A stretch of 64,000 nucleotides of DNA from Pseudomonas psychrophila HA-4 (GTDB taxonomy: Bacteria > Pseudomonadota > Gammaproteobacteria > Pseudomonadales > Pseudomonadaceae). Location of the stretch: NCBI RefSeq assembly GCF_000282975.1, contig NZ_ALJC01000075.1, positions 1-64,000 on the forward strand, read 5' to 3'. Position numbers and translations under genes: made by a program. Position 1 is the first letter of the stretch. Every line of letters begins with the position of its first letter. Positions 1 to 9,926 of the stretch are shown here, piece by piece. Under the pieces are notes generated by a model. The model was not told the DNA's origin and did not search any database. It was given only the letters and a program-made list of their open reading frames with translations.

Positions 1-1
1 G

Positions 2-394
2 GGTGTGGTACCTGAAGGTCAGGACGCTCCTGGTGCGAGTGCGCCCAACGAAGCGGATTATCTGGAAAAAGATCTGGCGCAACGCTTGTCGGTCGGGCCA
101 TTGAAATGGCAGTTCAACCTGACATTGGCCGAGTCGGGCGACCCCGTTAATGATGCGAGCAAACCCTGGCCAGCCGAGCGTAAGGTGGTCAATGCCGGGA
201 CCTTGGTTCTGCAACGCGCAGAGCCGCAGAACAATGGCGAGTGCCGCGACATCAATTATGACCCGCTGATTTTGCCCAGTGGCATTGAAGGCTCGGCAGA
301 CCCCTTGCTCGCTGCGCGCTCAGCCGCGTATGCCAGTTCCTATCTGCGCAGAACCAGTGAAGTTGACCAACTCTCCCTGGAGAAACGTCCATGA
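2..394 (+). CDS. Catalase-family peroxidase (SrpA-like), C-terminal part
   Basis: The gene enters from before the window; 130 codons are visible in an open frame starting at base 2. The end, with RDINYDPLILP and then DDP-like LLAARSAAYASS, is typical of the small periplasmic haem catalase-peroxidases related to SrpA, which act on peroxides. The haem-binding core lies outside the window, so no catalytic residue can be checked. Its stop overlaps the start of the cytochrome b561 gene by 4 bases (ATGA), so the two are translationally coupled, as expected of a secreted haem enzyme and its membrane electron partner. Confidence 0.8.
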   Translation, partial: GVVPEGQDAPGASAPNEADYLEKDLAQRLSVGPLKWQFNLTLAESGDPVNDASKPWPAERKVVNAGTLVLQRAEPQNNGECRDINYDPLILPSGIEGSADPLLAARSAAYASSYLRRTSEVDQLSLEKRP

Positions 395-930
395 GCACAC
401 CCACCTCGCATTTTGCGCCCTTGGCACGCCTGCTGCACTGGTTGATGGCGCTGATGGTCATTGCCATGCTGTTTATTGGCGCGGGCATGGCGGCGTCAGT
501 TTCCGAGCGCCATGAATGGCTGCTCAATCTGCACAAGCCTTTGGGCATCGCCATTTTGCTGTTGGTGGTGGTGCGGCTGTTTGTGCGGTTCTCAACCCGG
601 CAACCGCCGCTACCTGCCGACTTGCCTGCTGTGCAAGTGCTGGCGGCTAAGTTCTCCCATGTGTTGCTCTACGCGTTGATGTTCATCTTGCCGATTGTTG
701 GCTGGGCGATGATCTCGGCGGCGGGCGACCCGGTGATGCTAAGCAGCTCTTTGCAACTGCCATCGATTTTGCCAGCTAACCCCACCACCTTTGCCTTTCT
801 GCGCAAGGCTCACACGTACTTAGCGTATTTACTGTTTTTTACTGTGCTGTTGCATCTGGCGGCGGCGCTTTTTCATGGCTGGGTGAGGCGCGATGGAGTA
901 CTGGAAAGCATGCTTCGGGGCAAGGATTAA
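391..930 (+). CDS. Cytochrome b561 family membrane protein
   Basis: 179 residues with four hydrophobic helices (about residues 13-32, 46-66, 89-111 and 142-164). Histidines in LLHW (residue 16), near HKP (48), in SHVLLY and in the last helix (LLHLAALFH) are the expected axial ligands for two b haems. Family members pass electrons from quinol to periplasmic acceptors. The overlap with the preceding catalase-like gene suggests it serves that haem protein. Followed by a REP-type hairpin. Confidence 0.85.
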   Translation: MSTPTSHFAPLARLLHWLMALMVIAMLFIGAGMAASVSERHEWLLNLHKPLGIAILLLVVVRLFVRFSTRQPPLPADLPAVQVLAAKFSHVLLYALMFILPIVGWAMISAAGDPVMLSSSLQLPSILPANPTTFAFLRKAHTYLAYLLFFTVLLHLAAALFHGWVRRDGVLESMLRGKD

Positions 931-970
931 TCAGTAACTCCCCTGTAGGAACAGCCGGTCGACGCTCGAT

Positions 971-1009
971 TGCCTCGCGATCTTTTAAGGATCAACAGAT
1001 CGCGAGGCA
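971..1009. repeat. REP-type inverted repeat
   Basis: A 12-bp perfect inverted repeat (TGCCTCGCGATC at 971-982 and its complement at 998-1009) with a 15-base loop, followed by AGCTCGCTCCCAC. This resembles the intergenic repetitive palindromes of fluorescent pseudomonads. It lies between the converging b561 and glutathione S-transferase genes and may also end transcription. Confidence 0.7.
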
Positions 1010-1032
1010 AGCTCGCTCCCACGGGATTTGCG

Positions 1033-1620
1033 TCAGGTTTTGGTCATGACAGAGGTGAACAAGGGCGAGGCCAAAAATCGTTCCAGCCAGGCGTTCAAGC
1101 GCGGGTAGGGCGCTCGCTCGAACCACTCATGATCCACGTGAGCGAACTGGCGTACAAACGGCGCTAGCGCCACGTCCGCCAAGCCCAGGGTGTGGCCTGC
1201 AAGGTATGGCGTCTGTTTGAGCAACGCTTCCAAACGCTGCAAAAATTGCTCTCCTTGCGCCCGGTAGTGCTCCATCGGTTGCTCGGGGTAGCGAATCGCA
1301 TATTTGTAACGATCCAGATTAGCCTTGAACACCTGGTCATTTTCTTCAATCAGCGCTGTGCTGTTTGCTCCAAGCCAGTTGTCTGGGTCGTGCTGAGCCA
1401 AGGCCCAGTGCATGATTTCCAGGCTCTGTTCGATCACCCGGCCATCTGCACAGGCCAGTACCGGCACCGTGCCTTTAGGCGACAGGGCCAGCATGTCGGC
1501 GGGCTTGGCCTTGAGGCTGACTTCTATAACCGACAACGGCACGCCGCTGTAGCGTAATGCCATACGCGCGCGCATGGCGTACGGGCAGCGGCGGAAGGAA
1601 TACAGCACGTGTGGAGTCAT
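1033..1620 (-). CDS. Glutathione S-transferase family protein
   Basis: 195 residues. The N-terminal thioredoxin-like fold is marked by RRCPYAMRARM (Cys12-Pro-Tyr) and the cis-proline KGTVPVL, followed by an all-helical C-terminal domain. The CPY motif makes it closer to the glutaredoxin-2-like or omega-like GSTs, which work as thiol transferases, than to classical Tyr/Ser enzymes. Its start overlaps the stop of sbcC by 4 bases, so it is the last gene of that transcript. The substrate cannot be told from sequence. Confidence 0.8.
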   Translation of the reverse strand: MTPHVLYSFRRCPYAMRARMALRYSGVPLSVIEVSLKAKPADMLALSPKGTVPVLACADGRVIEQSLEIMHWALAQHDPDNWLGANSTALIEENDQVFKANLDRYKYAIRYPEQPMEHYRAQGEQFLQRLEALLKQTPYLAGHTLGLADVALAPFVRQFAHVDHEWFERAPYPRLNAWLERFLASPLFTSVMTKT

Positions 1621-4600
1621 TTGACCTCCACGGTGCTCAAGCCATTGCCCTGACGGCGGACCTGGATTTGCACGGGAATGCGCTCGTGCATTTCCTGCAC
1701 GTGGGAAATCACCCCAACTTTGCGGCCTTGGGCTTGTAGACCGTCAAGGGCATCCATCGCCAATTGCAGCGACTCAGGGTCGAGGCTGCCGAAGCCTTCG
1801 TCGATAAACAACGACTCGATTTTCAGCGTGCTGGACGCCATGGAGGCTAGACCCAGCGCCAATGCCAGCGACACAAGGAAGGTTTCGCCGCCGGACAATG
1901 AATGCACCGAGCGCAGTTCGTCGCCCATTTCGGTGTCCATCACCAATAACCCGAGCATGCTGCCGCCGCGTTTGAGGCGGTAGCGTTTTACCAGTTGCCG
2001 TAACTGGGCGTTGGCGTGATGCACCAGCAAATCGAGGTTGTAGGCCTGAGCGATTTTGCGGAAGGTGTCGCCCGTAGCTGAGCCGATCAAGGCGTTGAGA
2101 CGTGCCCAGCGCTGCCATTCGCCATAAGCTTGAGCGATGTGTTGAGCCAAGGCCTGATTAGCCTCTTGGCGTCGCTGGTCCTCGGACTGTTGGGCACGCA
2201 ATTCAGCCAGTTGCTGATCGCTGTCCGCAAGCAATGCATTGAGCTCATTGAGTGCGTTAGTGAGCGCTTCGGCATCGAGGTTGCCATTAGCGTGGGCCTG
2301 ATGCTGGCTTAAACGTTGCTCGCGCTCTTGCAGCAAGACGCGTGCTTGCTCCACGGCCTTTTCACTGGCTTGCAGTTGCTGGCGCAGGTCACGCATGTGC
2401 GTGTCGTCGAAGGCCAGCAACTGTTGCAGGCGGGTATTGTCGAGTGCCGTGTGCTGCGCACGCCATTGCGCAACCTGTGCGCTTAAAGTGTCGTGTTCTT
2501 GTTGTTGCGCGTGCAGTCGCTCCTGATGGGCCTTGAGCTCGGCCGCCAGTTGCACCAACTGTTTGGCGGTGGTTTGCAAGGCCTCGCTGGCGTGGGTCAG
2601 GGAGATGCGGGCCAGTTCAACGGCCTGTTCAAGGTGTTGCTGCCATTGCTCGACACTGCTGTGTTTGCCCAACAGATCCTTGAGATTCTGTTCGCTGGCG
2701 TGTTGCTGCTCGAGCAACTCGGCCACGCTGCGTTGCAGGGTCTCCCGTTCTTTGGCGTGGCTGGCGTGTTGGTACTGTTCGCGCTCGATGCGACTGGTCC
2801 GCTCTGCCTGTTCGGACAGTTCGTCACGTTGCTGATCGAGTTGTTCCAGGCGTTGCGTCACCTGCTGATCAAGGGCCATGAAGCAGGCCGCCGCGTTCTC
2901 ACGCAAGGCAGCCACTGTGGCATCGGGCAGCACGCGGACAAACCCGGCCAGCTCTTCCTCAAAACGCGCGCTGTCGGTTTTTAGGTGCTGTTGCTGATCG
3001 CTCAACTGCTGTTTGGCGAGTTGGCTGGCTTCGTTGCAACGCTGAAGTTGCTGCTGCACCTTCGCGGCTTCTTTGTGCAGGGTGAGCAGGGCGTTTTGAC
3101 GCTGCTCGTCTTGGGTGATGCTGTGTTGCAGTTGGCTCAGACGCAGCGTCAGCCAGGCTTCGCGCTTGGCTGGGTCTTGTGCCTCCCATTGTGTGTACAA
3201 CGGGTGCGCTTCCAAGCTTGGAGCCAGGGTTTGCTGTTCTTCGATGATCTGCTGGTGCTGTTGCAGAAATTCGCGATGTTGCGCGTTGACACCACCGACT
3301 TTCTCGCGCAACTGAATCAATGTTTCCTTGAGTGCATCCACCGCCTCGCGGGCATTGGCTTCTTCTTGCTCATCAAAACGCGACAGGCTTTGCAACAGCG
3401 CTTCTGGCTGGTGATACGGGTGTTCATGGCTGCCGCAAACCGGGCAGGGCTGGTCGTCTTGCAGTTGGGCGCGCAACTCTTCGACACTGGCACTGCGGGC
3501 TAAACGCTGGCGCTCAAGCAGTTGCTGCGTCACCTGGAGTGCCTGCTCAGCGGCCTCAAACTGTTTTTTGGTCTGGGTGCCTTGCTCGATCAGGTGTTCG
3601 CGTTCGGTTTGCAGGGTTTGCAACTTGAGCTGCACTGCCTGCAAGCGTGCTTCAAGGGCTAACTGGCCGCTGCACAGGCGCTGCAAGTCTTCAAAGGCAC
3701 GCTGTTGCTGGCGGTTCTCAGCCAGCAGGTTGCCCAAGGTCTGGATTTGCTCGTTGACGGCATGCGGTTCGGCTTTGGCTTCCTGAAACAGTATTTCCAG
3801 GGTGCTGTTCAGCTCGTTGACGTGTTGCACAGCTTCGCCGGCACGTTGCTCAAGCGCCGGTAGTTCTTCGCGGCCTTTATTGAGCGTATTGCTCAGGCGC
3901 ACCAACTGCTGCAGCCCGCGACGATGTCCGTCCCAAGCACTGGCCAGCGGGGCAAGCGCAGTGCTTTGCTCCAGTTGCGCGGCAATCAGCGCCAGGCGTT
4001 CGGTGCTGTGCTGCTGGCGTTCAAGCAACGCGTCCAGGGCTTTTTGCCCCTCGGAGCAGGCTTCTTCGGCCTGCTGCTTAAGCGTCTGTTGCGCGTTAAG
4101 TGTTTGCGTTAGGCGGCTGAGGTTAGCGTGTTCTAAATGCGCTTTTTGCAAATGCGGCGCGGCATCACGTTGTTCGGCCTGTGCGCGGCTGGCGGCCTGT
4201 TGCGCATCCTGGAGTGTTTGCTCAAGCCGGGTTTGATCTTGGCCACATTCAACTTGCTGTTGCAGATGCGCAGCGATTTGCTCGGCCAGCGGGCTCAGGT
4301 GTACGTCCAGCTCGGCTAAACGGGCGAATTGATGACGTTGAGGGGCGAGTTGCTCCAGCAACTCCAAGGTCTGGCGTTGCTCGGCTTGGCCGTTCCACAA
4401 GGTTTGCGCCTGCTGCAATTGTTCGGCGGCGCTGTGTTGCTGCTCTTGCAGTTCGCCTAGGGTTTTGAGCCATGTGTGTTGCAGTTCGAGCTGCTTGAGT
4501 TGGCTTTGCCGGGTTTTGAGTTGCTGTTGGGCGTCGCTGAAACGTTGGTCCAGTTCGGCGCGGGCTTCTGGCTCCATCGGGGTAACGCCGACCGCCTGAT

Positions 4601-5258
4601 CCTGCAATTGCTTGTGTACGTCGCGGGCCTCTTTGGCTTTGTCGAACGCACGCTTGCCGAGGCGGGTGTACAGCGCGGTGTCAGTGAGTTTCTCGAGCAG
4701 CTCGCTGCGTTCGTTGTCGTCGGCTTTGAGGAAGGCGCTGAACTCGCTTTGGGCCAGCATGACAGCGCGGGTGAACTGTTCGAAGTTCAGCCCCAACCGT
4801 GACTCCAACTGCACTTTGTAATCGCTTTTCTGGCTGGCCAGCAGTTGGTCGCTGTCTAGATCGCGCAGGCTTTGGCGGCTGGCTTGCAGCTTGCCATTAG
4901 CCTTTTCACGGGCCCGATTGGCTTCCCAGCGCGCACGATAACGACGGCCATCGATGCCCATAAAATCGACTTCGGCATAGCCTTCGCCGGTGCCACGGCG
5001 CAACAGGGTTCGCGGGTCACCGGTGGCAATCTCGCCGTCGGCATCCGGGACTTTGGCATCCCGGCCCGTGTTGTTGAGACGCGGCACGGCACCAAACAAG
5101 GCCAGGCACAGGGCGTCGAGCAAGGTGCTTTTGCCAGCACCAGTGGGGCCCGTGATCGCAAACAAGCCGGCACTGGCCAAGGGTTCGGCGGTAAAGTCCA
5201 ACTCAAACGGCCCCGCTAGAGAGGCTAGGTTTTTCAGGCGGATGGCGAGAATTTTCAT
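1617..5258 (-). CDS. sbcC: SbcC, exonuclease complex ATPase subunit
   Basis: 1213 residues. The Walker A GPTGAGKST is near residue 40; long Gln-rich coiled coils flank a central zinc hook (CPVCGSHEH); LSGGETF and the Walker B LFIDEGFGSLD lie near the C-terminus. This is the standard Rad50-type layout. With SbcD it forms the ATP-driven nuclease that cleaves hairpins and protein-blocked DNA ends. SbcD's stop overlaps the sbcC start by 4 bases. Long antisense frames inside this gene are by-products of its GC-rich, repetitive coiled-coil codons. Confidence 0.97.
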   Translation of the reverse strand: MKILAIRLKNLASLAGPFELDFTAEPLASAGLFAITGPTGAGKSTLLDALCLALFGAVPRLNNTGRDAKVPDADGEIATGDPRTLLRRGTGEGYAEVDFMGIDGRRYRARWEANRAREKANGKLQASRQSLRDLDSDQLLASQKSDYKVQLESRLGLNFEQFTRAVMLAQSEFSAFLKADDNERSELLEKLTDTALYTRLGKRAFDKAKEARDVHKQLQDQAVGVTPMEPEARAELDQRFSDAQQQLKTRQSQLKQLELQHTWLKTLGELQEQQHSAAEQLQQAQTLWNGQAEQRQTLELLEQLAPQRHQFARLAELDVHLSPLAEQIAAHLQQQVECGQDQTRLEQTLQDAQQAASRAQAEQRDAAPHLQKAHLEHANLSRLTQTLNAQQTLKQQAEEACSEGQKALDALLERQQHSTERLALIAAQLEQSTALAPLASAWDGHRRGLQQLVRLSNTLNKGREELPALEQRAGEAVQHVNELNSTLEILFQEAKAEPHAVNEQIQTLGNLLAENRQQQRAFEDLQRLCSGQLALEARLQAVQLKLQTLQTEREHLIEQGTQTKKQFEAAEQALQVTQQLLERQRLARSASVEELRAQLQDDQPCPVCGSHEHPYHQPEALLQSLSRFDEQEEANAREAVDALKETLIQLREKVGGVNAQHREFLQQHQQIIEEQQTLAPSLEAHPLYTQWEAQDPAKREAWLTLRLSQLQHSITQDEQRQNALLTLHKEAAKVQQQLQRCNEASQLAKQQLSDQQQHLKTDSARFEEELAGFVRVLPDATVAALRENAAACFMALDQQVTQRLEQLDQQRDELSEQAERTSRIEREQYQHASHAKERETLQRSVAELLEQQHASEQNLKDLLGKHSSVEQWQQHLEQAVELARISLTHASEALQTTAKQLVQLAAELKAHQERLHAQQQEHDTLSAQVAQWRAQHTALDNTRLQQLLAFDDTHMRDLRQQLQASEKAVEQARVLLQEREQRLSQHQAHANGNLDAEALTNALNELNALLADSDQQLAELRAQQSEDQRRQEANQALAQHIAQAYGEWQRWARLNALIGSATGDTFRKIAQAYNLDLLVHHANAQLRQLVKRYRLKRGGSMLGLLVMDTEMGDELRSVHSLSGGETFLVSLALALGLASMASSTLKIESLFIDEGFGSLDPESLQLAMDALDGLQAQGRKVGVISHVQEMHERIPVQIQVRRQGNGLSTVEVK

Positions 5259-6499
5259 GGTTGGTCACCTTCCAACTGTACGTCGTGCAGCAGCACTGCA
5301 AAGTCCTTTAGGGTCTGCTCGTCTGCTTCACTGCCATAGCTGTCTTGCCAAGCCCGGCTGAACAGTTCCTGCGGGGTCAGTTGGTCGAGTTCGATCAGTT
5401 GTGTGGAGTCGTCATCCCCCGAGCGACTGCCGCTGCCCGCGTATTCAGCGCCAATGCGTACTAAACGCACGGCCTTGCCTTGCAGGATGGTTTCGATTTG
5501 CTGGCGCAGGTCGGGTTGCGGCTCGTCAAGCTTGACCCGCACTTCGAGCCAGGGCTGGCGTTGGGTATCGGCGAGTAAGTCAATGTCGGGCAGTTCGGCC
5601 AGTTGGCTGAGAATCTCGGCCAGCGGCGCCGGGCCGATGCGTTGTAGGTTGACGGCCCGTGGGATCAGGCGCGTGTCGACCTTGACCAGGGTTTCTCCGT
5701 CCAGTGTGACGTCGAGGATCTGGTGCTGATAGCCGATTTCTGAAAACGACAACGGAATAGGCGAGCCGCAATAGCGGATTCGGTCTTCGCTATTCACCCG
5801 TTGTGGCTTGTGCAGATGGCCCAGCGCGACATAGCTGATGCTGGGGCCAAAGAGGCTGGCGGGCAGGGCTTCGGCGTTACCGATAATCAGGCTGCGTTCT
5901 GAGTCTTCCGACACCGAGCCGCCTGCCATGTGTGCATGGCTGATGGCAATTAGCGCCTGTCCTGGCTTGCGCTTAGCGTTGGCGGCCTCGATCAGCCATT
6001 CGTGAACCTGTCCAATGCCGCGCAGGTAGTCATCCCCCAAGTGCGCGCCGGTGACTTCGGCAGGCCGCAGGAAGGGCAGCGCCAAGCACCATGCAGCGAT
6101 TTCGCCGGACGCATCGGGCAGGGGGATTAGCAGGCGTTCGGCATCCAGTTGGCCATCATCCAGCCACATGACCCGGCCCAGTGCGTGAGTGTGCAAACGG
6201 CGCATCAGCGGTGCGGGCAACTCGATGCGTGAGCCGGAGTCGTGGTTGCCCGCGATCATCACGATGGTCAGCGTGGGTTGCTGCTCGTGAGCGCTGACGA
6301 TGAAGTCGTAGAGCCGTTCCTGGGCTTTGACTGGCGGATTGACCGTGTCGAATATATCGCCGGCAATCAGCAGCACATCGGGTTGTTCGGTGGCCAGTTG
6401 GGCTAGCAACCAGCTCAGGAAGCAAGCGTGTTCGAAGTCGCGTTCCTGGCCGTGGAGGTTTTGCCCCAGGTGCCAGTCGGAGGTGTGAAACAGGCGCAT
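5255..6499 (-). CDS. sbcD: SbcD, exonuclease complex nuclease subunit
   Basis: 414 residues from MRLFHTSDWHLG. The Mre11-type metallophosphatase motifs appear in order: SDWHLG, GDIFD, GNHDSG, SHAHM and GHLHKP, the ligands of the two Mn ions. An upstream in-frame ATG exists (6643), but the family starts at the strand leading into DWH, so 6499 is used. It is 53 bases downstream of the BatD gene and overlaps sbcC, so sbcDC may partly be read from the MoxR/Bat promoter. Confidence 0.95.
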   Translation of the reverse strand: MRLFHTSDWHLGQNLHGQERDFEHACFLSWLLAQLATEQPDVLLIAGDIFDTVNPPVKAQERLYDFIVSAHEQQPTLTIVMIAGNHDSGSRIELPAPLMRRLHTHALGRVMWLDDGQLDAERLLIPLPDASGEIAAWCLALPFLRPAEVTGAHLGDDYLRGIGQVHEWLIEAANAKRKPGQALIAISHAHMAGGSVSEDSERSLIIGNAEALPASLFGPSISYVALGHLHKPQRVNSEDRIRYCGSPIPLSFSEIGYQHQILDVTLDGETLVKVDTRLIPRAVNLQRIGPAPLAEILSQLAELPDIDLLADTQRQPWLEVRVKLDEPQPDLRQQIETILQGKAVRLVRIGAEYAGSGSRSGDDDSTQLIELDQLTPQELFSRAWQDSYGSEADEQTLKDFAVLLHDVQLEGDQP

Positions 6500-6552
6500 A
6501 ACAGAATCCGTTAAAAAGGGTAATGCCTGACCTACAGGATCGTTACCCGTGA

Positions 6553-8187
6553 TTATTTTGGGTAGAGCGGCGGCAAGCTGCTCGGTTCGCCTGTTGCATC
6601 GTGTTCGCGCTCGGCGGCCGGGATGCTGCGAATGGCTTTCCACAATTCTTCACCTTGCCAGTATTGGCCGGTTTCGCTGTAGAGGGCGCCGTTGAGACCG
6701 TCCAGTGCATCGGACAACAGCACAAAACGTGCGGCCATTTCGGCCAGGTTTTCCGGTTGTTGCCGGGCCCAGGCATCGAGGGCCTGGCGTGTGGCTTGCG
6801 GGTCGTTGGCCAGGCTTGCGCGCTTGATATCGTCGAGCAGCGTGCGCGGGCTCGGGCCCGTTTGCGTAGCGCGTAAAATCGCCGGTTGCCAGCGTGCGCG
6901 CCACCACAGGCCGAAGCCAATCAGGGTGGTGAAGGCCAGCAGTAAGGTGCTGAGTTGCCACCACCACAGGTTTGAGTCATCACTTAAGGGAGGGGCGATC
7001 GTGTTGCCAGGGTTTTCAGCCGCTAGGTTGGGATTGACCGCGACCTGCAAAGTGCGCGCGGGCAGGTAGCTGCGCTCCAGTCGGTCTTCATGGGTGTTCC
7101 ACCACACTACTTCGACCGCAGGCAGTTCCACTTGGCCGACGCGGGTCGGCACCAGCGCTTCGCGTTCTTCACGGCTGCCGATTAGACCGTTTTCGGTGAT
7201 TTGATTGCTCAACTGCGGCAAGTCTGGGTAGCGCCGTAAACCGTTGACGTCGGTCGCGGGCAACGGTGGAAGCTGCGCACTGGACAAACCTTCGGCTTTG
7301 AGGGTGAGGGTGCGGGTCAACGAGTCGCCGACCTTGCAGTGATCCGGCTCGGGGTTCCAGGTTTCACTCATGCTCAGGCTGCGGGCCGGTAACCAGGCGG
7401 CATTGGCCGGGTAATCCTCGGGCTTAGGCTTAACGCTCAACGAGATGTCCGCAGAGGTCACGTGGACCATCTTTCCGGGTTTAGGCCCCAGCGGTGCAGG
7501 GGCATTGGCTTGCTGGCTGTCGACCTGGGTGGCACTGAAGGTGAGCGCCGGTATGAGCAAATCGCCGCTGTGCTGGGGGTAAATCCCGTAACGGACTTCG
7601 ATCACGCCATGGCGCACACCGTTGATCATCTTCTCGTAGGTGCGCGACTCGCCCAGTTGCTCAACGATGGCGTCGGTCAGGTGCAACGGGGTCAGGTTAC
7701 TGTCGTCGTACAGTGCGACGGAATGGTAAACACGCAGGGTCAATATCGCTTGAGCTTGTACGTAGACGCTGGATTGGTCGAGGCTGGCTTCGATAAATAC
7801 CGGTGCCAGCTCGGCTTCACTGGCGCTGCTTTGGGTCACAGTCAGGTTGATCGGCAGGCTATGGTAATCACCCACTTGCAGCGACGGGACGACCACCGTA
7901 CCGGTTTGCTTGGGTTGCAGTGTGATGATCCAGCGGGTGGTGGCTTTGTTGTCATCACTGAGTGTGGTCAGTTGGTTGACCTGACGCGTACCGCGTACCT
8001 CAAACAGGTTGTCCAGTGGGGTGAGGTCGGGCTTGCCGAACAAGGTGGCGTCGTTGCTCTCCAGCGTCAGTTCGACGGTTTCGCCGGAACTGAGCTGGTC
8101 GCGGTCAACGCTGGCGACCAGCCCGAGCGCATGGGCGGGCAAGGTCCAGCAACAGAGCAAAAGTAGCAAAACGCAGAAGCGATTCAT
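6553..8187 (-). CDS. BatD-like protein
   Basis: 544 residues. A signal peptide (residues 1-20, cleaved after AHA) is followed by a long beta-rich periplasmic region starting LVASVDRDQLSSGETVELTLES, typical of the BatD (oxygen tolerance) family. One membrane helix lies near residues 413-435, then a cytoplasmic helical tail. It is the last member of the MoxR operon and overlaps the preceding VWA/TPR gene by 4 bases. Bat proteins form an inner-membrane assembly acting with MoxR ATPases on the cell envelope; the precise client is unknown. Confidence 0.85.
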   Translation of the reverse strand: MNRFCVLLLLLCCWTLPAHALGLVASVDRDQLSSGETVELTLESNDATLFGKPDLTPLDNLFEVRGTRQVNQLTTLSDDNKATTRWIITLQPKQTGTVVVPSLQVGDYHSLPINLTVTQSSASEAELAPVFIEASLDQSSVYVQAQAILTLRVYHSVALYDDSNLTPLHLTDAIVEQLGESRTYEKMINGVRHGVIEVRYGIYPQHSGDLLIPALTFSATQVDSQQANAPAPLGPKPGKMVHVTSADISLSVKPKPEDYPANAAWLPARSLSMSETWNPEPDHCKVGDSLTRTLTLKAEGLSSAQLPPLPATDVNGLRRYPDLPQLSNQITENGLIGSREEREALVPTRVGQVELPAVEVVWWNTHEDRLERSYLPARTLQVAVNPNLAAENPGNTIAPPLSDDSNLWWWQLSTLLLAFTTLIGFGLWWRARWQPAILRATQTGPSPRTLLDDIKRASLANDPQATRQALDAWARQQPENLAEMAARFVLLSDALDGLNGALYSETGQYWQGEELWKAIRSIPAAEREHDATGEPSSLPPLYPK

Positions 8188-9926
8188 TGAGGCGTGTCCT
8201 GATGTTGCTGCTGTTCATACCAAAATTTTCGTCGCAACAACTCGCTGGGGTTGTCGGGGATCTGTCTGAGCCATTGTTCTAGCGCCTGATGGTGTTCGTC
8301 ATCCATCGGGGTGGTTGATGTGGTAGGTCGGCGCGTGGTCGATTCATCATCGGGTTCGCTGGTGGGCTCTGCATTGGGTACCGGCGCAGGCTCAAGCGAG
8401 TCGTTGGTGTTGGCGTGCGCGGCAGGGTCGGTTGCCGAGCTGCTTTGCTGATGCGGGCCAGTATCGCCTGCGGCGGTGGAGCTACTGCTGCTGATCGAGG
8501 GGTCAGTGGCTTCGGGTTCGGTCGCGGTATCGGGGGCCTTGTTCGGCGGCGTGAGGCTTTGTTCACGCTTTTGCTCAAGTATCTGCTCGATCAAGGCTTT
8601 GTTTTGCGCCGCGACCTGCATGTCCGGTTGCAATTCGAGGGCTTGTTCGTAGGCGTCGATGGCGGCTTCGAGTTCGCCACTCATGGCCAGTGCGTTGCCG
8701 CGATTGTAATGGGCGGGGGCGCTGTTGACTTCGGCGAAGCGCTGCACCGCGCCGGTGTAGTCGCCGGCTTGGTACAGCGCCAACCCTTGCCATAGTGGGT
8801 CTTTGAAATGCTCTACGGCTTGCAGTGGCTTTTTCTGTTCCAGCAGGCGCAGGCCTTGTTGATCGGGGCGCAGCCACAGGTCGGTGAAGCTAAAGGCATA
8901 GCTGGGTTGCGGCAGCATAAGCAGCAAGGGTAGGCAAAACAGCCAGCCACGGCGGCCCGCGCAGGCCGCCAGCAACAGCAGTGGCAGCAGTAACCAGTAG
9001 CCTTGGTCGGCCCAGGTGTCGAGGCGCAAGGTCTGGCCGTCATCGCGCACGTGCTGCGGCCCGTCGAGCAAGCCCAGGCCGCGCAGATCGATGTCATCCA
9101 GCCGTGCCTGTCGATAGCGCCCGCCCACGTCTAGGGCAAAGGCTTTAAGGCTCGGGCTGTCAAGACGCGGTAAAAGAATTGCACCCTGGGCATCCTTGAG
9201 GAACTCGCCGTTTTCTTCGACCACCGGCGAGCCTTCTCGCGTCCCGATGCCGAGTATTAGCAGGGGCGGGGTGTGGCCATCCAGTGCCTGACGAATACCT
9301 GCACGTTCTTGCTCGCTGAGCGAGGAGGTGACCAACAGCAGCCGACCCTGGCCCAGCGCACCCTGGTCCAGCAGTTGCAGGGCTTTGCTGACGGCTAGGT
9401 CAGCGCGATTGCCCGGTTGCGGCATGATCGAAGGCTTCACGGCTTCAAGCAGGTTGCGACTTGTCGCCAGATCGTCAGACAACGGCACCAGTGTGTGGGC
9501 GCTACCGGCATACACAATCACGGCGGTTTGCGCATCACTGCGACTTTGCAGCAGGTCGTAGAGTTTACGTCGCGCTTGTTCCAGCCGATTGGGCGAGCTG
9601 TCAGTGGCGAGCATTTCTGGGGTCAATTCCAGCATCACCACCAGTGGGTCGGCAGGTTTTTGCGCCGATTGCTCCACGCGCTCCCAGCTAGGACCGAGCA
9701 AGGCGAACAGCGCCAGCAGCCAGGCCAGCCCCAGAGCAATCCACGGCAGTTTGCTGTCGCGACCCTTGCCGCCACTGAGCAAAACTCGATGAAAGGCTTC
9801 AGGCAGGATCATCTGCCAGCGGCCAGCGCGTTTTTTTCGATGCCAGAGCTTCCATAGCAGCCAGCTCAACAGGGGCAATGCCAGCAGCCACTCGGGGCGA
9901 AACCAGTGAGGCCAGAGCGCGCTCAT
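8184..9926 (-). CDS. VWA-TPR membrane protein (BatB/BatC fusion type)
   Basis: 580 residues from MSALWPHWF; the in-frame ATG at 10031 would overlap the upstream gene far too much. Layout: two N-terminal helices, a von Willebrand A domain (about 85-270), two more helices (about 300-345), two TPR repeats (about 370-445), then a Ser/Thr/Pro-rich acidic tail. The usual metal-site DxSxS is replaced by ELTPE (in VVMLELTPEM), so ion binding through this motif is probably lost. It partners the canonical BatA protein next to it and overlaps it by 4 bases. Confidence 0.85.
   Translation of the reverse strand: MSALWPHWFRPEWLLALPLLSWLLWKLWHRKKRAGRWQMILPEAFHRVLLSGGKGRDSKLPWIALGLAWLLALFALLGPSWERVEQSAQKPADPLVVMLELTPEMLATDSSPNRLEQARRKLYDLLQSRSDAQTAVIVYAGSAHTLVPLSDDLATSRNLLEAVKPSIMPQPGNRADLAVSKALQLLDQGALGQGRLLLVTSSLSEQERAGIRQALDGHTPPLLILGIGTREGSPVVEENGEFLKDAQGAILLPRLDSPSLKAFALDVGGRYRQARLDDIDLRGLGLLDGPQHVRDDGQTLRLDTWADQGYWLLLPLLLLAACAGRRGWLFCLPLLLMLPQPSYAFSFTDLWLRPDQQGLRLLEQKKPLQAVEHFKDPLWQGLALYQAGDYTGAVQRFAEVNSAPAHYNRGNALAMSGELEAAIDAYEQALELQPDMQVAAQNKALIEQILEQKREQSLTPPNKAPDTATEPEATDPSISSSSSTAAGDTGPHQQSSSATDPAAHANTNDSLEPAPVPNAEPTSEPDDESTTRRPTTSTTPMDDEHHQALEQWLRQIPDNPSELLRRKFWYEQQQHQDTPQ

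Noticed and set aside
2493..4236. Several long plus-strand open frames opposite sbcC
   Set aside because: They mirror the Gln/Leu/Ala-rich coiled-coil codons of sbcC on the other strand, give Cys/Leu-rich nonsense proteins and lack ribosome sites.
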